Both the position numbers and the translations under genes were made by a program. This document shows, piece by piece, positions 32,928 through 45,056 of a stretch of DNA of 64,000 nucleotides. Within the stretch, counting starts at the first letter, position 1. Each line of letters begins with the position of its first letter. Source of the DNA: Symbiodinium natans (lineage: Eukaryota > Sar > Dinophyceae > Suessiales > Symbiodiniaceae); contig CAJNDS010001502.1 in NCBI GenBank assembly GCA_905221605.1, positions 534,001 through 598,000 of the forward strand, in the 5' to 3' direction. The notes below the pieces were generated by a model. The model searched no databases and had not been told where the DNA came from. It saw only the letters and a list, made by a program, of their open reading frames with translations.

Positions 32928-33385
32928 CAGTAGTAGTAGCAGCAGCAGCAGTAGTAGTAGTAGTAGTAGTAGTCGTCGTAGTAGTCGTAGTAGTCATGGT
33001 AATAATAATCGTAATAAAAATAATAGTAATAGTAGTGATAGTAATTTTAGTAATAGTAATAGTAGTAGTAATAATAATAATAATAGTAATAGTAATAATA
33101 TGTAATAATCATAGTCATAATCATAATCATAACCATAATCATTGTCATAATCATGGGAATAGTCATAGGCGTAATCATAATAATAATAATAATAATAGTA
33201 ATAATAATGGTGATAATCATCATAGCGATAATAAGAATAATAATAATAGTAATAATAATAGAAATAACAATAGTAATAATAATAGTAATAATAATAGTAA
33301 AAGAAACAGTAATGAGAATGGGAGTAATCATAATCATATAGTAATAGTGATATTAGTAATAGTAATAGTCATAGTCATAGTACTC
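32680..33385. repeat. Trinucleotide repeat desert (TAA/TAG/AGT/AAT)
   Basis: About 700 bp of imperfect AAT, AGT, TAG and CAT triplets, with a purer TAG/AGT core at 32860-33000 including CAG units. Ile/Asn/Ser-rich frames of 76-151 codons are artefacts. It directly abuts the transporter N-terminus. Confidence 0.93.
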
Positions 33386-34334
33386 CTTTCAGACGAAGTG
33401 TCGACTGTTGGTATTTTGTCCCTGCGCGCCGTCTTGTCCAAACGACGCTGAGTCCCACGACACATGGAAAATGAAAGGCGGGTGTCGCCAAAGTCTGGAG
33501 ATTGAAGGGGAGTTGCAAGCCACAAGTTATCTTCACCAGGAAGAAGGTTGAAAGACTTTGGCACAACTCCTTGCTGTACACTGTAGTGGGACCGGTGCCG
33601 CTCGGCAGCGTGAAAGCATGTGAAAACGATCGCTCACCATTGCATGCATCTGGTGAATTAGCAACTGCACGCGCGCCCTCATCATCTCAGCCGTTGGCCT
33701 ATCGGAAAAAGTTTGGCGACTGAAGGGATGAAGCTTGAGTCGGGTTCAGGCTTCGAAGGGGGATCAAAGCAGTCACTGCAACCCATTTTTTGCCGACTGC
33801 ACTTCGGCAGGAGTTTTCACCTGCTCTACGTGCGATCTCGGTATGCCCAGCAAGCTCGAATCACTTTGCAAGCCGCTTTCGGATGTTGACCGCGCACAGC
33901 TGCCCCTCAATCATCTCATCATCCTGCTCCGATGCTGCAGTTCGCCGCTCTCAGCTTCCGAGACGATCGACACGGTGCCTACTGACCAGGTTTCCACCGT
34001 AATTTGCTGCAATTGTGTTGTTGGGCAAGATGCCTCCAGGTATCTATATTCTTTCGAATGTCATTAGCAGGCAGGCTAACCGAAACCCTAAACGTAACAT
34101 CCCTAAACCCTATGTACTTGCCGACCCCTTGATTCTTGGTGGCTCCTCGAAGTAGAACACTTTGTCCCCCACCGCCACTGGGCCATAGCCTTCTGCCAGG
34201 CCAGTGGTGGAAAAGAATGCCTGGCTTCAGGAGCTTTCATCTCCCACAGTGGGGTTGCCGAAAATTCAGGGTACCTGAATCTCTCTCTCTCTCTCTGCCC
34301 TGCCATCCTCTAGGGTCTTGATTGGGCTCCCTAT
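33386..34334. other. Non-coding stretch
   Basis: On the minus strand near 33560-33400 a frame reads KSFNLLPGEDNLWLATPLQS, possibly an exon; not assigned. A CT repeat lies at 34278-34296. Confidence 0.35.
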
Positions 34335-34403
34335 TTTAAAAATCCTCCTCTTTGAGGGGGGGGGACTATATTCGCGGTCCCTTATATATGTTCGTAAACC
34401 CTC
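34335..34403. repeat. Family A inverted-repeat element, truncated
   Basis: Right end TATATGTTCGTAAACCCTC; left portion ATTTTAAAAATCCTCC without the canonical end. Confidence 0.5.
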
Positions 34404-37193
34404 AAATAAGAGCTGCAAGGAGCCTTCAACCTCCAACTCCCGGGCACCTCCGACTCGCTTGTGTCCGCCTTGATGAGGCCGTAGGCTTTTGCTTCGTTAA
34501 ACAACACGACCTGCCAGAGCGCGGTGTGTGAGGGGGAGGTGCAAACTTCACCGTCTCACCCAGCATATCCCAGCAGAACAAGAATCCTCAACTCAAGCTG
34601 GCTGTTCACCCACGACCAGGCGTTGGCCTCTCCGCTTGCTTCCGAAACCTTCTTGGGGTTGCGTCGGCCTGGACAGGTTCAGGTCCACAAGAGCAAGCAA
34701 CTGAACATCGTTTCAGAAAGTGCTGGTGCTGCTTATTGTGCACCGTTTCTGGGCTGAAACATGGCTTCGCCAACATGTCGGCTTCCCAAGGCCTGGGCTA
34801 GACTCTCGAGGTGTTCCGATGGCCTTCGCATCGCAACGTACAGGACCAGCACCGCGATCACGCATGGGCTTCTGCCCCCAGGCAGTTTGTGCAAAGGCAC
34901 GCCACAGAGGCTGCGCACGGGCAAGTCGTCTGGTTGCTTCATTTTTTCACTTCTTGCAGTGGGCCTCGTTGCTTTGTGGTAGTGTCCGTAATACTTGAAG
35001 CGGGCCAGGCTGTCCTGAATGCAAGGCTTTTCATTGACGGCCGCTCAAGCCCAGCAAGCTTGCAGCCCCGCGGTATTCCACGATCGTTCAGGGAGGCTAT
35101 GCAGTTGCTGGTGTTTTGCTGCTCGCCCCGCATGATCCCGCACATTTTGAATGTACCGGGTCCATAGCTGCGCTTGTTATCGTCACCTGTCGCGCATTCC
35201 ACCTGTCCGCTTGGCAGCTTCGCAGCTGCAAGTGCTCTGGCCGTTCTCGGTTCTTGACGCGATGTAGCCGGACATGCAAAACATATGCAATGAAGACAGG
35301 TGAACTCAGATTCCTTCGTCAGGCTGCCACAACAGCATCGATCTCAGCGCTCGCATGCCCTAGCTTCAGAACGTTGCGCAGCGGCGGCGAGCGCAGGGGA
35401 ACAAATCCTCCGGAATGGGCCGGGCATCACTTTTCTACCCCCTCATTTTACATCCGGACTGCTTTGGGTTTTGACATCCGGACTGCTTGTGTTGCCGAAA
35501 GCTGCCCAGCCCTAAGCCCTAAGCCGTAAATCACCCGGCCTTCAGAGCCTGGCGTCCGGCCTTCGATCACAAAGCCACTGCCCTCGAAGTGCCCGGGCAA
35601 CCTCCCGAATCGAAGGACACCAGTTCCGGCACGTGTTGACCCTGAAGCTCACAGAACCCGCGTTTTCAGCGGAAGGATAGCCATGGTGGGTCTGTAGAGG
35701 AAACCAATCCGAGCGTGGAATTCGTGGCACGGAAGACATTAATCTAGGAGCACAGCGGCAAACGTCTATCTTTCCTGCCGTGGGCAGATGGGTTCAGTTG
35801 GGAGCCACGGGCCGATTGCTCTTCTACTAAGCAGTCTCTGTCTGGCTCAGGGGGCTGGGGCACGTGGACCTTTCGGTCGACCTCTATCTACGATGTCAGA
35901 CTGTCATGCACGAAGCGGTGCAAGATCACATCGCTGCCGTTTCGCCAAGGCACCCCTCGCAGAAGGCATCCAGCACTTTGCGACTGGTCTCATCCAGCGG
36001 TGTCTTCCTTCGCTGTTGCGCTCGCGCGCGATTTGCTGGCCCAATCACTGGTTGCCCGAAGCACAAAAACCATCTTGTTTAACCCTGTTGCCTTGATCCA
36101 CTTCCGAACTGGAAGCCGGCAGCCCTGCGTTCGGGACTGAAACCAGTTCCAACCTGCTTGCTAGGATCCCCAGGCAGCCCTCTCACCAACCTTAAGCATT
36201 ACAACATTCCCGGCCCACAAGCTGCCCAAAACTGATGCTGCGATGAACACACTAAACCTCGTATTCACAAAATCCCCTTGGCGTAAAGGGAAGGGCAAGA
36301 ATTGGGTGTTCCAAGGGTGTCTGGATGCTAAAACTATCTCGTGAAAGCTCGCCTTCTGAAGGACTCTGTCCGTGAGCAAATGAATATCAGGGGCGGCATG
36401 TTGTGCGAGCATGCGTCAAGAGATACGCCCTTTTCCTCTTGACACAGACACGTCGGCATCAAACATCAGAGTAGTGAGTAGTGAATCCAGTCTCATGATC
36501 CAGGTAAAGCACCACGATAAACTCTAAAATTCAAACTGAATCAATCAAGCCGTGCTTGTCCTTGACCCTAAATCTTACTGATGTCGCTTAATGCCGTTCT
36601 TCCTGCTGGCTTAACACCCAAGCCAGTGATGCCCCAAACCCAATCCAAGATCCCAATATATAAAGCCCGAAAACCCCCTTTTGCAACAGCCCGGCTTGAG
36701 GGAGCAACCGAAAACCCCCGAAAGCCCCCCAAAACCCCTAGAACTGCGGCGGAAGGGCTCCAGGCGCTGGAGCTCCGCCCGCAGCGGCGCATCGCTGGCG
36801 CGCTTGGCGCAGCCGCAGCGGGCGCCCATGGGGCTCAGGGTCCAGAGCTTAATCGCTCGCACCCGGACACGCCATGAGAGGAATGAGGGTTTAGGGTTGT
36901 GCTTTTGGGTTTGGGGCTCGGGCTCTCACTCGCACGCCGCAGAGTTTTTCGCTGCTAACCTGCCAAGCAACGCACTTAGGGTTTAGGGTCGGTCGAGTGT
37001 TGTGGGTCCTGTCGGGGACCTTTTGTTACGATATGGCTGCATCGTTTGTCTACGTAGCTTTTGAAGTTTAGAAATCTGTGGGTCTTACATTCAGGGTACC
37101 GAGAAGGGGACTAGAATGTCGAGGAGCCCCGACATTAAGTTTCGCTTGGAGTTGCGATCCAAGATAGCACTCCTTGGAGCTTGGGGCTGGTCC
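34404..37193. other. Non-coding stretch
   Basis: Frames up to 137 codons on both strands, none with a motif. TTTAGGG remnants at 36887-36893 and 36979-36988. Confidence 0.4.
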
Positions 37194-37228
37194 CTAAACC
37201 CTAAACCCTAAACCCTAAACCCTAAACC
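37194..37228 (-). repeat. Short CCCTAAA tract
   Basis: About five units. Confidence 0.93.
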
Positions 37229-38990
37229 ACGTGCTGCATGGATGTTGCACCAGCACGTGCTCTGCAGTGTCTGAAGGCTTGAAGTTGAGGAGCCTTCAGC
37301 TTGGAAGCTCTGAGATGAGAAAACAATCCTGAATCTTGACACTGTAAACTCTGATCTAGCAGTGGTGGCTTCAGGGCTTCGGCTTGCTCGGCTTCGCTAC
37401 GTTTAGGTTTTAGTAAGCTGCAGTGCCAAGCTCTCCTTTGAATCATGGGCTTACCAGCACAGGCCCCTCTCTTCCAGGCAACAGACGTTTTTCAAGATGT
37501 GCCAGGAAGACTCCTCTCTGCCTTAACTTTAGGCCTCAGCTACTCCAGGCGATGATCCCCATCAAAAGGTACGCACGGACGTGGGCAGGCCCCCGCAGCA
37601 TTGTTGCATACTACTCCGCTCGTGGTCCACCCGTGATAGAACATGTTTACTACAAAAGAAGGCTGTCCTGTTCAAATACCCTCAAGGCCTCTGTAGCCGA
37701 CAGGGGGGAGGCGGGGGAAACTCATGGGCAACTTATTCCATTCTCGCCCAGCCGTCGCATGAGCAGATGTGCAATTCTGCTGTTTTCTCCGCTTCGCTAG
37801 ACCGCATCTCGCGCAGCACTGGCCCGCCCAATGCCTGCACCAAAGGGTGATGTTTAGGGTTTCGGGCTTAGGGCTTAGGATGGCTTAGGGTGCGACCGTG
37901 GCGGCGTGTTGGATGGGTTTCAGCTTCGCCCCCTTTGCAGGGCGCCAGGGGGCACAATAAAAGTGAGCATCAATAGTAGTGCCTAAAATATTTGAGCGGA
38001 GAAAAAGGGGCGGGGGGGGTGGGGTATAAAATGGCCTCTAATAGAGGCCATTCTGCGCGTGCGTGCCTTGTAAACACATTATCTTTGCAAAGGAACCACC
38101 CGCATAATAGACGCAACGCGCCCGCAGCGTCAACATATCCATGGGCGGGGGCGCGGAGGACGCGGAGAGGACGCGGAGAGGACGCGAAGCGCGCAGAGGG
38201 CACGGAGGGCGCGGAGCCGTTGTCTTGTCCACGTGTACCCCACTCCCCTGCCCCTCAACCGAATGAAACGCTCCCCGTCCGCGCTCCCCCCTCTTTGTCC
38301 TCGCTCTCCCGAACCAGTCCCTCAACCGCACATCGCGCTTCTCCCATGCATACGGTCCACGCGTCCCCGTGCCCCTCTCCCAGCAAAATGCCATTTATTC
38401 CGTCCGACCCTCCTCCGTTGACCATCTCGTCTCCGTGGCCGCTTGTGACGATCCGATAGCGCGCCTTCCGCGTTGAAGCGTTAAACGAGAACCCAACTCC
38501 AGAAAGGTTTTCGGAAACAATCCAAGAAAACAACGAGCGCGCGCAGAATAGAGTTAAGCGTCCAAGGCACGGGGGGGGGGGGGGGGGCCCAAAACCCCGA
38601 TGATGCACTTGGTCAGCCGCGCCTCAAACCCCCTGTGACCTGTGCCCCATAACGTTGGTGACCTTTGCTAATGCGCTGACCTTGTGCCCATCCCACCCCC
38701 CGAAAATCCAAGCGAAGCCGCCCGTTCCTGACCGCTTCCTGCTCAGCCAAGTCTGTACCCCCCCCCCCCCTTCTGACCCCCCACCCCCATTGACCTTCTT
38801 GACCCGTGCCCCCAGTGACTGAGTGGCAAAGCTACCAGGCAGAGGGTTGCGTTTGGGGTTCCCCTCTCCGACTGTCACCATGCGCACACAGTCGTCTCGG
38901 TTGAGTTGGCTTGGACGAACATCAGGAACGCACTAAGTCGGGGCTCGTGGGGAACGTCAGCAAATGTCAGCAATGCACCCTTCAAGGTGG
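37229..38990. other. Non-coding stretch with GC-rich minisatellite
   Basis: Holds a GCGGAGAGGAC-type minisatellite at 38150-38215, a G-run of about 17 at 38571-38588 and a C-run at 38758-38771. The Pro/Ser-rich frames nearby are not convincing genes. Confidence 0.45.
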
Positions 38991-39043
38991 GGTCTCGGGT
39001 TCGGGGCCAGGCTTCGGGTTTGTATTTGGGGGGTTTCGCCGTT

Positions 39044-39390
39044 TGGTTAGGGGGGTTAGGGGGGTTAGGGGGGTTAGGGGGGGGGTTAGGGGGGTAGGGG
39101 GTTTAGGGGGTTTAGGGGGTTAGGGGGTTAGGGGGTTAGGGGGGTTAGGGGGGTTAGGGGTTGGGTTAGGGGGGTTAGGGGGGTTAGGGGGGTTAGGGGG
39201 GTTAGGGGGGTTAGGGGGGTGAGGGGGGTTGGGGGGTCAGGGGGTTAGGGGTTACGGGGTTAGGGGGTTAGGGGGTTAGGGGGTTAGGGGGTTAGGGGGT
39301 TAGGGGGTTAGGGGGTTAGGGGGTTAGGGGGTTAGCGGGTTAGGGGTTAGCGGGTTAGGGGGGGGGTTAGGGCCAGGGGTTAGGGGGTAT
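39044..39390 (+). repeat. Variant array TTAGGGGG/TTAGGGGGG
   Basis: About 345 bp of TTAGGGGGG (left part) and TTAGGGGG (right part) units with occasional TTAGCGGG. It differs from the TTTAGGG heptamer both by one T less and by extra G. The two sub-arrays of different unit length are adjacent. Confidence 0.93.
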
Positions 39391-40162
39391 CACCGCGTCC
39401 CATGAAAAAGGCAATTTTTTAGGATGTAATGCAGCACCTGCAAGGTCGGCGGCATGGAGGCTCTTAAGTTTGGGGTTCAAGTTCACGCAACAATAGACCT
39501 CCCAGGGTTCCAGAAGTCATTCCTCAACCCCAGCCCAGGTCCTTCGGAGAAGGCATCAGAGCCCGAGCCAGCAGTTGCCGAATCTCCGCTTCTTTCATCG
39601 GTCTCGTTGGTTCGGAGCCATGTCTCCACTGGAATCCGCGTGCTTTCCACCTCAAAGTCTCTTTGGGGAAGTAGAGGTGTTTTCCGTACTTTGTGGGCCT
39701 TTTGCCACCCGGGACTGGGGTGTTGGTTTTTAAGGCTGAGGCATCCCCTCATTCTGACATCGTGCATGGAAGGTTTCCCAACGGGAATCGACCCGGCCCG
39801 ATGGCATCATCTGCTTGTGCGACTTAGTGGCGGGGCTCGACGGCACCTCCCCATCTGACCTGGTTTGGGCACCCGGAGATGGCGTGGGAAAGCTTGGGAT
39901 GCCAACATCTTAAAAGCCCTGGCCAGCCTAGACCCTGAGCCCATAAAAACCCCTAACCTCCGGCTTTCGGACTTCTAACCTGACGACTGCCCCTAAAAAA
40001 CCTTCGGGGCGGGGGGGGGGGGAGGTCCGTGAATTGCACTCCCGCTCCCCGTCAACGGACAGACTCACTGTGCCGCAGCATTTGTACTGCAATTTCCGTA
40101 CGCCCTGCAATAAATTTCTTGTTGCTATATGATCATTCGATGCTTCTACAGCTTACAAATTG
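39391..40162. other. Non-coding stretch with exon-like scraps
   Basis: On the minus strand near 39660-39490 a frame reads FEVESTRIPVETWLRTNETD, then SGDSATAGSGSDAFSEGPGL and ends in a stop; possible exon, unassigned. A G-run of about 14 lies at 40008-40021. Confidence 0.35.
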
Positions 40163-40165
40163 TGA

Positions 40166-40167
40166 CA

Positions 40168-40215
<48 letters not shown>
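40166..40215 (+). repeat. AC dinucleotide microsatellite
   Basis: About 25 AC units. Confidence 0.97.
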
Positions 40216-40216
<1 letters not shown>

Positions 40217-40651
40217 GTAATTTCTTTTGCTGCCCCCTGAAAGATTCACCTTTGTAGTGGCTTGCAATTGACGGAGTCAGTTGTACTCTTAATCCCACAG
40301 TCAAATCCAAGCCTGCACCCCACACTCAGACCAAAAATGTAACAGGCATTTGCGATCCTCTCCCTTCTTAATATGAGTCTCGGAAGCATCGCTGAAGACC
40401 CACCACTCCCCCTGCCCCCCCCCCCAGCCCCAGCAGTACAGTATTTGCGATCTCCTTCCTTCAGCCCTCTGTACGGACACGACAGCCACATGTAAACCTG
40501 CATAGCAGCGTCGCATCCACCCTAAACCACTTTCTTCTTTGCATCCAGAGACTGCCGGGTACCGGGGCCGAGCTCTGCTCAAGCCAAACCACAATCCACA
40601 TCTCAGACACAACAGCGGACTATGACCGTACTCAAGCAACACAGGGCGATA

Positions 40652-40871
40652 TATGAAAAATACAAATACAAACATAAATATCAATATATATATATATATA
40701 TACAGATAAATACATAAATATGTACATATATGAATATATAAATATATAAATATATAAATATACAAATGTATAAATATACAAGTATATAAATATATAAATA
40801 TATACATATATAAACATATATAAATATATAAATACATATATATATATGTATTTATGTATATATATATATTT
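40652..40871. repeat. TATAAA/ATATAC microsatellite
   Basis: A/T-rich ATAAATAT, ATATATAT and TACAAATAT units. Tyr/Ile-rich frames are artefacts. Confidence 0.93.
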
Positions 40872-41000
40872 TATCCTTGAGTGTACAGCATATGACATCG
40901 AGACCCTAACTCCCCCGTACCCCCCCTTTCCTCCTAGTTGCAGTTTCGGGCTGGGAGGTACTGGCCACAGGACGATTCTATAGAAAACTTACCTGCCATC

Positions 41001-41072
41001 CCTAAACCCTAAACCTAAACCCTAAACCCTAAACCCTAAACCCTTAAACCCTAAACCCTAAACCCTAAACCC
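41001..41072 (-). repeat. Interstitial CCCTAAA tract
   Basis: About ten units, one with an extra T. Confidence 0.95.
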
Positions 41073-41184
41073 CTCAAAGTACCTCTGGAAGCCTCGCGTG
41101 GAACCCAAGGCACTGCGCGGCCGCGCTCGAGGCGAGGCTCTGCATCTCCTGGCAATGTCTCGGCTTTCACCACCAGGTTTTTCG

Positions 41185-41222
41185 GGTTTAGGGTGTAGGG
41201 TTTAGGGTTTAGGGTTTAGGGT
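41185..41222 (+). repeat. Short TTTAGGG tract
   Basis: Five units, including one GTGTAGG variant. Confidence 0.9.
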
Positions 41223-41950
41223 TCAATTAGCTACAGAGTAGTAAGTACCCCCCTACTTGGTAGGTATAACCCTTAAAACTGTAGGTAGATAGCGTTGGGG
41301 ATGTTAATGGACTCTGTGCGTCCCGTCTTCAGCCTACAGTAAGGCTTTCTTCCAGAGACCTTGTAGGCAGAGCTTTCGGATTCGCATGCTTGGTTGCTTC
41401 AAGCTGAGAAGCTGGCAGCGAACTGACTCTCTGAGTCTTCAGAAGCCCACAATTATGAAATGCCTCCGCCCGTGATCACCCAGAAACCGGAAACTTGGAA
41501 CCGGCTCCTCATCGTTGCCAGGGCTGGAGCGCCCCAGCTTCCTGGAGACGGCTTCTTAGGATTTGAAGGGCGTGGAGTGTAAACGGCTTCGAGGGCTTAT
41601 TCGATGTTCATAGGCTTACATTGCAAACGTCTGGATGCGGCCTGGCACGAACGCTGCGCCGCGAGGCAGGTGATGGTGCAGCGACGGGGGTGCGGTGCAG
41701 TGCGCTGTGGGCGCGTAGTAGGTTTCGCAGCACCTGCATCGAATGCCAGGCCGGAAAGCATGACAGATTTGCTCGGGATCTGAGGCTTAAGGATGGATGC
41801 ATGGGATGGATGCATGGCAACCTCGGTGCATGATGCGAATGTTCCACGCAACGGTCCTTGCTGGGGCATTTCCTCTCGTCGTACTCTCAAAGGTGGCAGA
41901 GTCTGCACATGATGCCCCTTTACGAACACTTCTCTCTTGCAGTGTCTCTG
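41223..41950. other. Non-coding stretch
   Basis: No gene seen; frames of 70-110 codons overlap on both strands. Confidence 0.45.
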
Positions 41951-42006
41951 CTAAACCCTAAACCCTAAACCCTAAACCCTAAACCCTAAACCCTAAACCC
42001 TAAACC
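41951..42006 (-). repeat. Interstitial CCCTAAA tract
   Basis: Eight perfect units. Confidence 0.96.
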
Positions 42007-42367
42007 AAGGACTGAAGAGCTTGCGAGCTGCCATGCAAAGCCCCAAGAGCATCAGCGCGAATGACGTCAGCATGAAGAGCGTGGCTGCCGTGAAATCCTC
42101 ATCTGACATTGCCGAATAGGTTGGCCAGGGCAAGGGCATGGATCAACGCACCGCCGGATTGCTTCTGCTGCGCGGACATACACACCATGCCCATCGCCCC
42201 ACAACAGCTGAACTCCGAGCCGAAACCCACACTTCTACTCCTCAAGTCGGGGAGCAGGAATCTCAATCGGCAGCCGAAGCCGGCCTGTTGTGGATGGGCC
42301 TCGAGCTGAGAATAGGGGGAGGCCAGTTAGTTTACTCCAAAGGTTTAAACTATTAGTGACTGTTCCA

Positions 42368-42815
<448 letters not shown>

Positions 42816-42903
42816 ACTCGCCCAGCCACAGTTTGTTAGCTTAGCCAGCCAACAAACGTTCGCTAGGGGAGGAGCGCTCGCCGGGACAGAGTTTGTTGGA
42901 CGC

Positions 42904-43170
42904 ATAGTTTCTCGCCGAGACAAACCTTTTCCAGAAACCCTGTTGTCCAAAAGTTGGTTTTCTATGTCTAAACTAACTTGTCTTCTAGTTTATAAATCTT
43001 CCTTTGCTGGCCTGGAAACCTTTGTTTTGCCATATGGTTTCTCGCCGAGACGAACCTTTCCCAGAAACCCCGTTGTCCAAAGTTCGTTTTCTATGCATAA
43101 ACTAACTCCCTTGTCCAAAGTTTGCATAAACTAACTCCCTTGTCCAAAGTTTGTTTTCGATGCATAAACT
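42904..43170 (+). repeat. Tandem duplicated block, GTTTCTCGCCGAGAC type
   Basis: GTTTCTCGCCGAGACAAACC at 42906 recurs as GTTTCTCGCCGAGACGAACC at 43038, followed both times by CCAGAAACC, GTTGTCCAAA and TAAACTAACT. The tail TAACTCCCTTGTCCAAAGTT is itself repeated twice more at 43102-43155. Confidence 0.85.
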
Positions 43171-43567
43171 AACTTGCGTCTGCCCTATCTGCACGAGCTC
43201 CACGAGCTCGGCTGTTCTTGCATCAACAAAAGAATCCAACCACAGGGCTTAAGGCCTTCTCTTGCCATCCGCCTAGCAGGACTGCTGCAGCGGAGCATAC
43301 TGAGGGTCTAAGGCTTAAGGCTTAGGGTTTAGAGTTAAGGGATTGTTGAAGTCGCATCGGATTGCCGGGCCTGCTCGACCCGGGATCCCGCCCACCGACA
43401 CCGTCTTTGTTGGACCGGGCGGACGCTCAGAGAAACCTCGGAACCAAGGGCAAAAAGGGCACCGCTGCTGATGGATGACGATGAGGAATTCCTTCCTGCG
43501 TCTCCTGATCCCTGCAGCATCAGGCCTGCAAGAGCTTCCACTGACCCTGCTCTTCCTGTCCGTGGAT
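43171..43567. other. Non-coding stretch
   Basis: Palindromic CACGAGCTCCACGAGCTCG near 43191. No gene recognised. Confidence 0.4.
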
Positions 43568-43627
43568 ACCTAAACCCTAAACCCTAAACCCTAAACTCTA
43601 AACCCTAAACCCTAAACCCTAAACCCA
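43568..43627 (-). repeat. Interstitial CCCTAAA tract
   Basis: Eight units with one ACTCTAA variant. Confidence 0.94.
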
Positions 43628-44043
43628 GAATGCCAGGATTGCCAGCTTGAGCCCAGCTACTTGGGCACCTTGCGTCGGCAAGGCCCAGTTTGGCGCCCTG
43701 CGTGTCGAAGATGACATTCCGACCAATCATCCACGTTGCTCCAAGGACCTGGATGGGGGGCTTAGGGTTTAGAATTTAGGGTTTAGGGTTTAGGGCTTGG
43801 GGCTTGCTGACTCGGACCTTCTTGGCAGACAGGTGCTCAAAAACCCTTTTTAGGGGCACCTGTGGGCATCTTACTCTTGTGCCCTGTTGAGGGCCGGATC
43901 GGACCATACGATGGCCCGAAGTGAGGGCCCACAAGAATCTAAAGCTATGTTGCTCCAAGACGCCTTGACCCAGAGACAGTGAAAATCCACTCACCCCGAA
44001 TACAACTTCCAGCTGCCTACCAAGTCCCTCTCAGGGAACATTT

Positions 44044-44127
44044 TGGGGTTTTACGAAAGTTGGGGGGTACCCTTCTTGGGGTCCTTATGATAAGGGAATC
44101 CTACTATTTGGGGGTCTCGCCCTAAAC
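44044..44127. repeat. Family A inverted-repeat element, reverse orientation
   Basis: TTGGGGTTTTACGAAAGTTG at the left, then TTATGATAAGGGAATCC and TACTATTTGGGGGTCTCG. The right end is lost, next to a CCCTAAA tract. Confidence 0.65.
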
Positions 44128-44141
44128 CCGTTTTTTGCGTC

Positions 44142-44187
44142 CCTAAACCCTAAACCCTAAACCCTAAACCCTAAACCCTAAACCCCC
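44142..44187 (-). repeat. Interstitial CCCTAAA tract
   Basis: Six units. Confidence 0.94.
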
Positions 44188-44325
44188 GTTCGAACATTTG
44201 TCCCTTCTGAGGCAGCCGGCAGTCTCCCGCGCTGCGCCGTTGCTCTCAAAGCCCAAGCAGTAGAGATCGCCGCTGCTGCGGCGGTAGAGGTAGGAGCTGG
44301 GGTACCAATTCCTTTGGGGCAACTC

Positions 44326-44399
44326 GGTTTAGGGTTTAGGGTTAGGGTTTAGGGTTTAGGGTTTAGAGTTTAGGGTTTAGGGATTTAGGGGTTTAGGGT
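44326..44399 (+). repeat. TTTAGGG tract hosting the LTR element
   Basis: About ten units with minor variants (TTAGGG, TTTAGAG, ATTTAGGG). The 8.84-kb LTR element begins directly at its right edge, and the last six bases, TAGGGT, are its target duplication. Confidence 0.95.
44394..44399 (+). repeat. Target-site duplication TAGGGT, left copy
   Basis: Matches TAGGGT at 53241-53246 on the other side of the element. Confidence 0.75.
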
Positions 44400-44685
44400 A
44401 CGGGGGGACAACCAGGGAAGGAAACCAACTCCCCTAATCGCCCTGAACCTATATTCCCCAGATCGAACCAAGAAACAAACGAGAACACGGATAAGAGCAA
44501 CCCAGGGGGGAAGGAAAGGGGGAAGGAATCCACACCCTTACCAAACCCTAAGAACCCAGGCACTACTTTTTGAACTTGTGGCTTTCTGTTCAAGCCCATC
44601 TTGAGCCAAACATGTTTTCCGGGTTCATTAACCCTTCCAACTCTCAACACTAACTCTTTTCTACAATACCAGTTGCAGCTCCGCA
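44400..44685 (-). repeat. 3' LTR (286 bp)
   Basis: Identical, as read, to 52955-53240. On the minus strand it starts TGCGGAGCTGCAACTGG and ends TTGTCCCCCCGT, so the 5' end has the usual TG but the 3' end is GT rather than CA. It contains TTTGGCTCAAG, the last 11 bases of the dinoflagellate spliced leader, on the element's sense strand. Confidence 0.92.
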
Positions 44686-44695
44686 CTCCCCCTGT
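44686..44695 (-). promoter_or_regulatory. Polypurine tract
   Basis: On the minus strand ACAGGGGGAG ends immediately before the 3' LTR, the position where plus-strand DNA synthesis is primed in LTR elements. A CCTAGGAAATCCTAGG inverted repeat lies just upstream. Confidence 0.7.
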
Positions 44696-45056
44696 CCTAG
44701 GATTTCCTAGGACACATTGGAGGTGCAGATCTTTGGCCAAAAACTGCCATTAGGGCAGCAGCCAGCTGCTTGAAATGCACAATATGGTTTTACGTCTACC
44801 AGGACGAAATTATAGCACATTGGCTAAATCCACTAACCATAGAGAATCTTTTTTCACCATGATCCTCTCATCACTGAAGACTCCTTGGCCTTCTTCACCA
44901 CAAACCGTGGTCTTCGCTACGCGAAAAGCTACTGACTTCTACTATCAGGGATTTCCATACCCTTAATAGTAACCACCACATTTGTCAGCACATTGGCTGT
45001 TCCAGCGCACCTGTCTCCAGAAAGAGAAAAACCATCCCTTCATCCATACCATCCAA
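44696..45056 (-). other. Untranslated 3' region of the LTR element
   Basis: Between the stop of the long frame and the polypurine tract. No coding sequence or extra domain seen. Confidence 0.6.

Noticed and set aside
33047-33451. Ile- or Asn-rich frames
   Set aside because: Translation of triplet repeats.
38015-38035. TATA-box promoter (GGGGTATAAAATGGCC)
   Set aside because: No gene follows, and dinoflagellate promoters generally lack TATA boxes.
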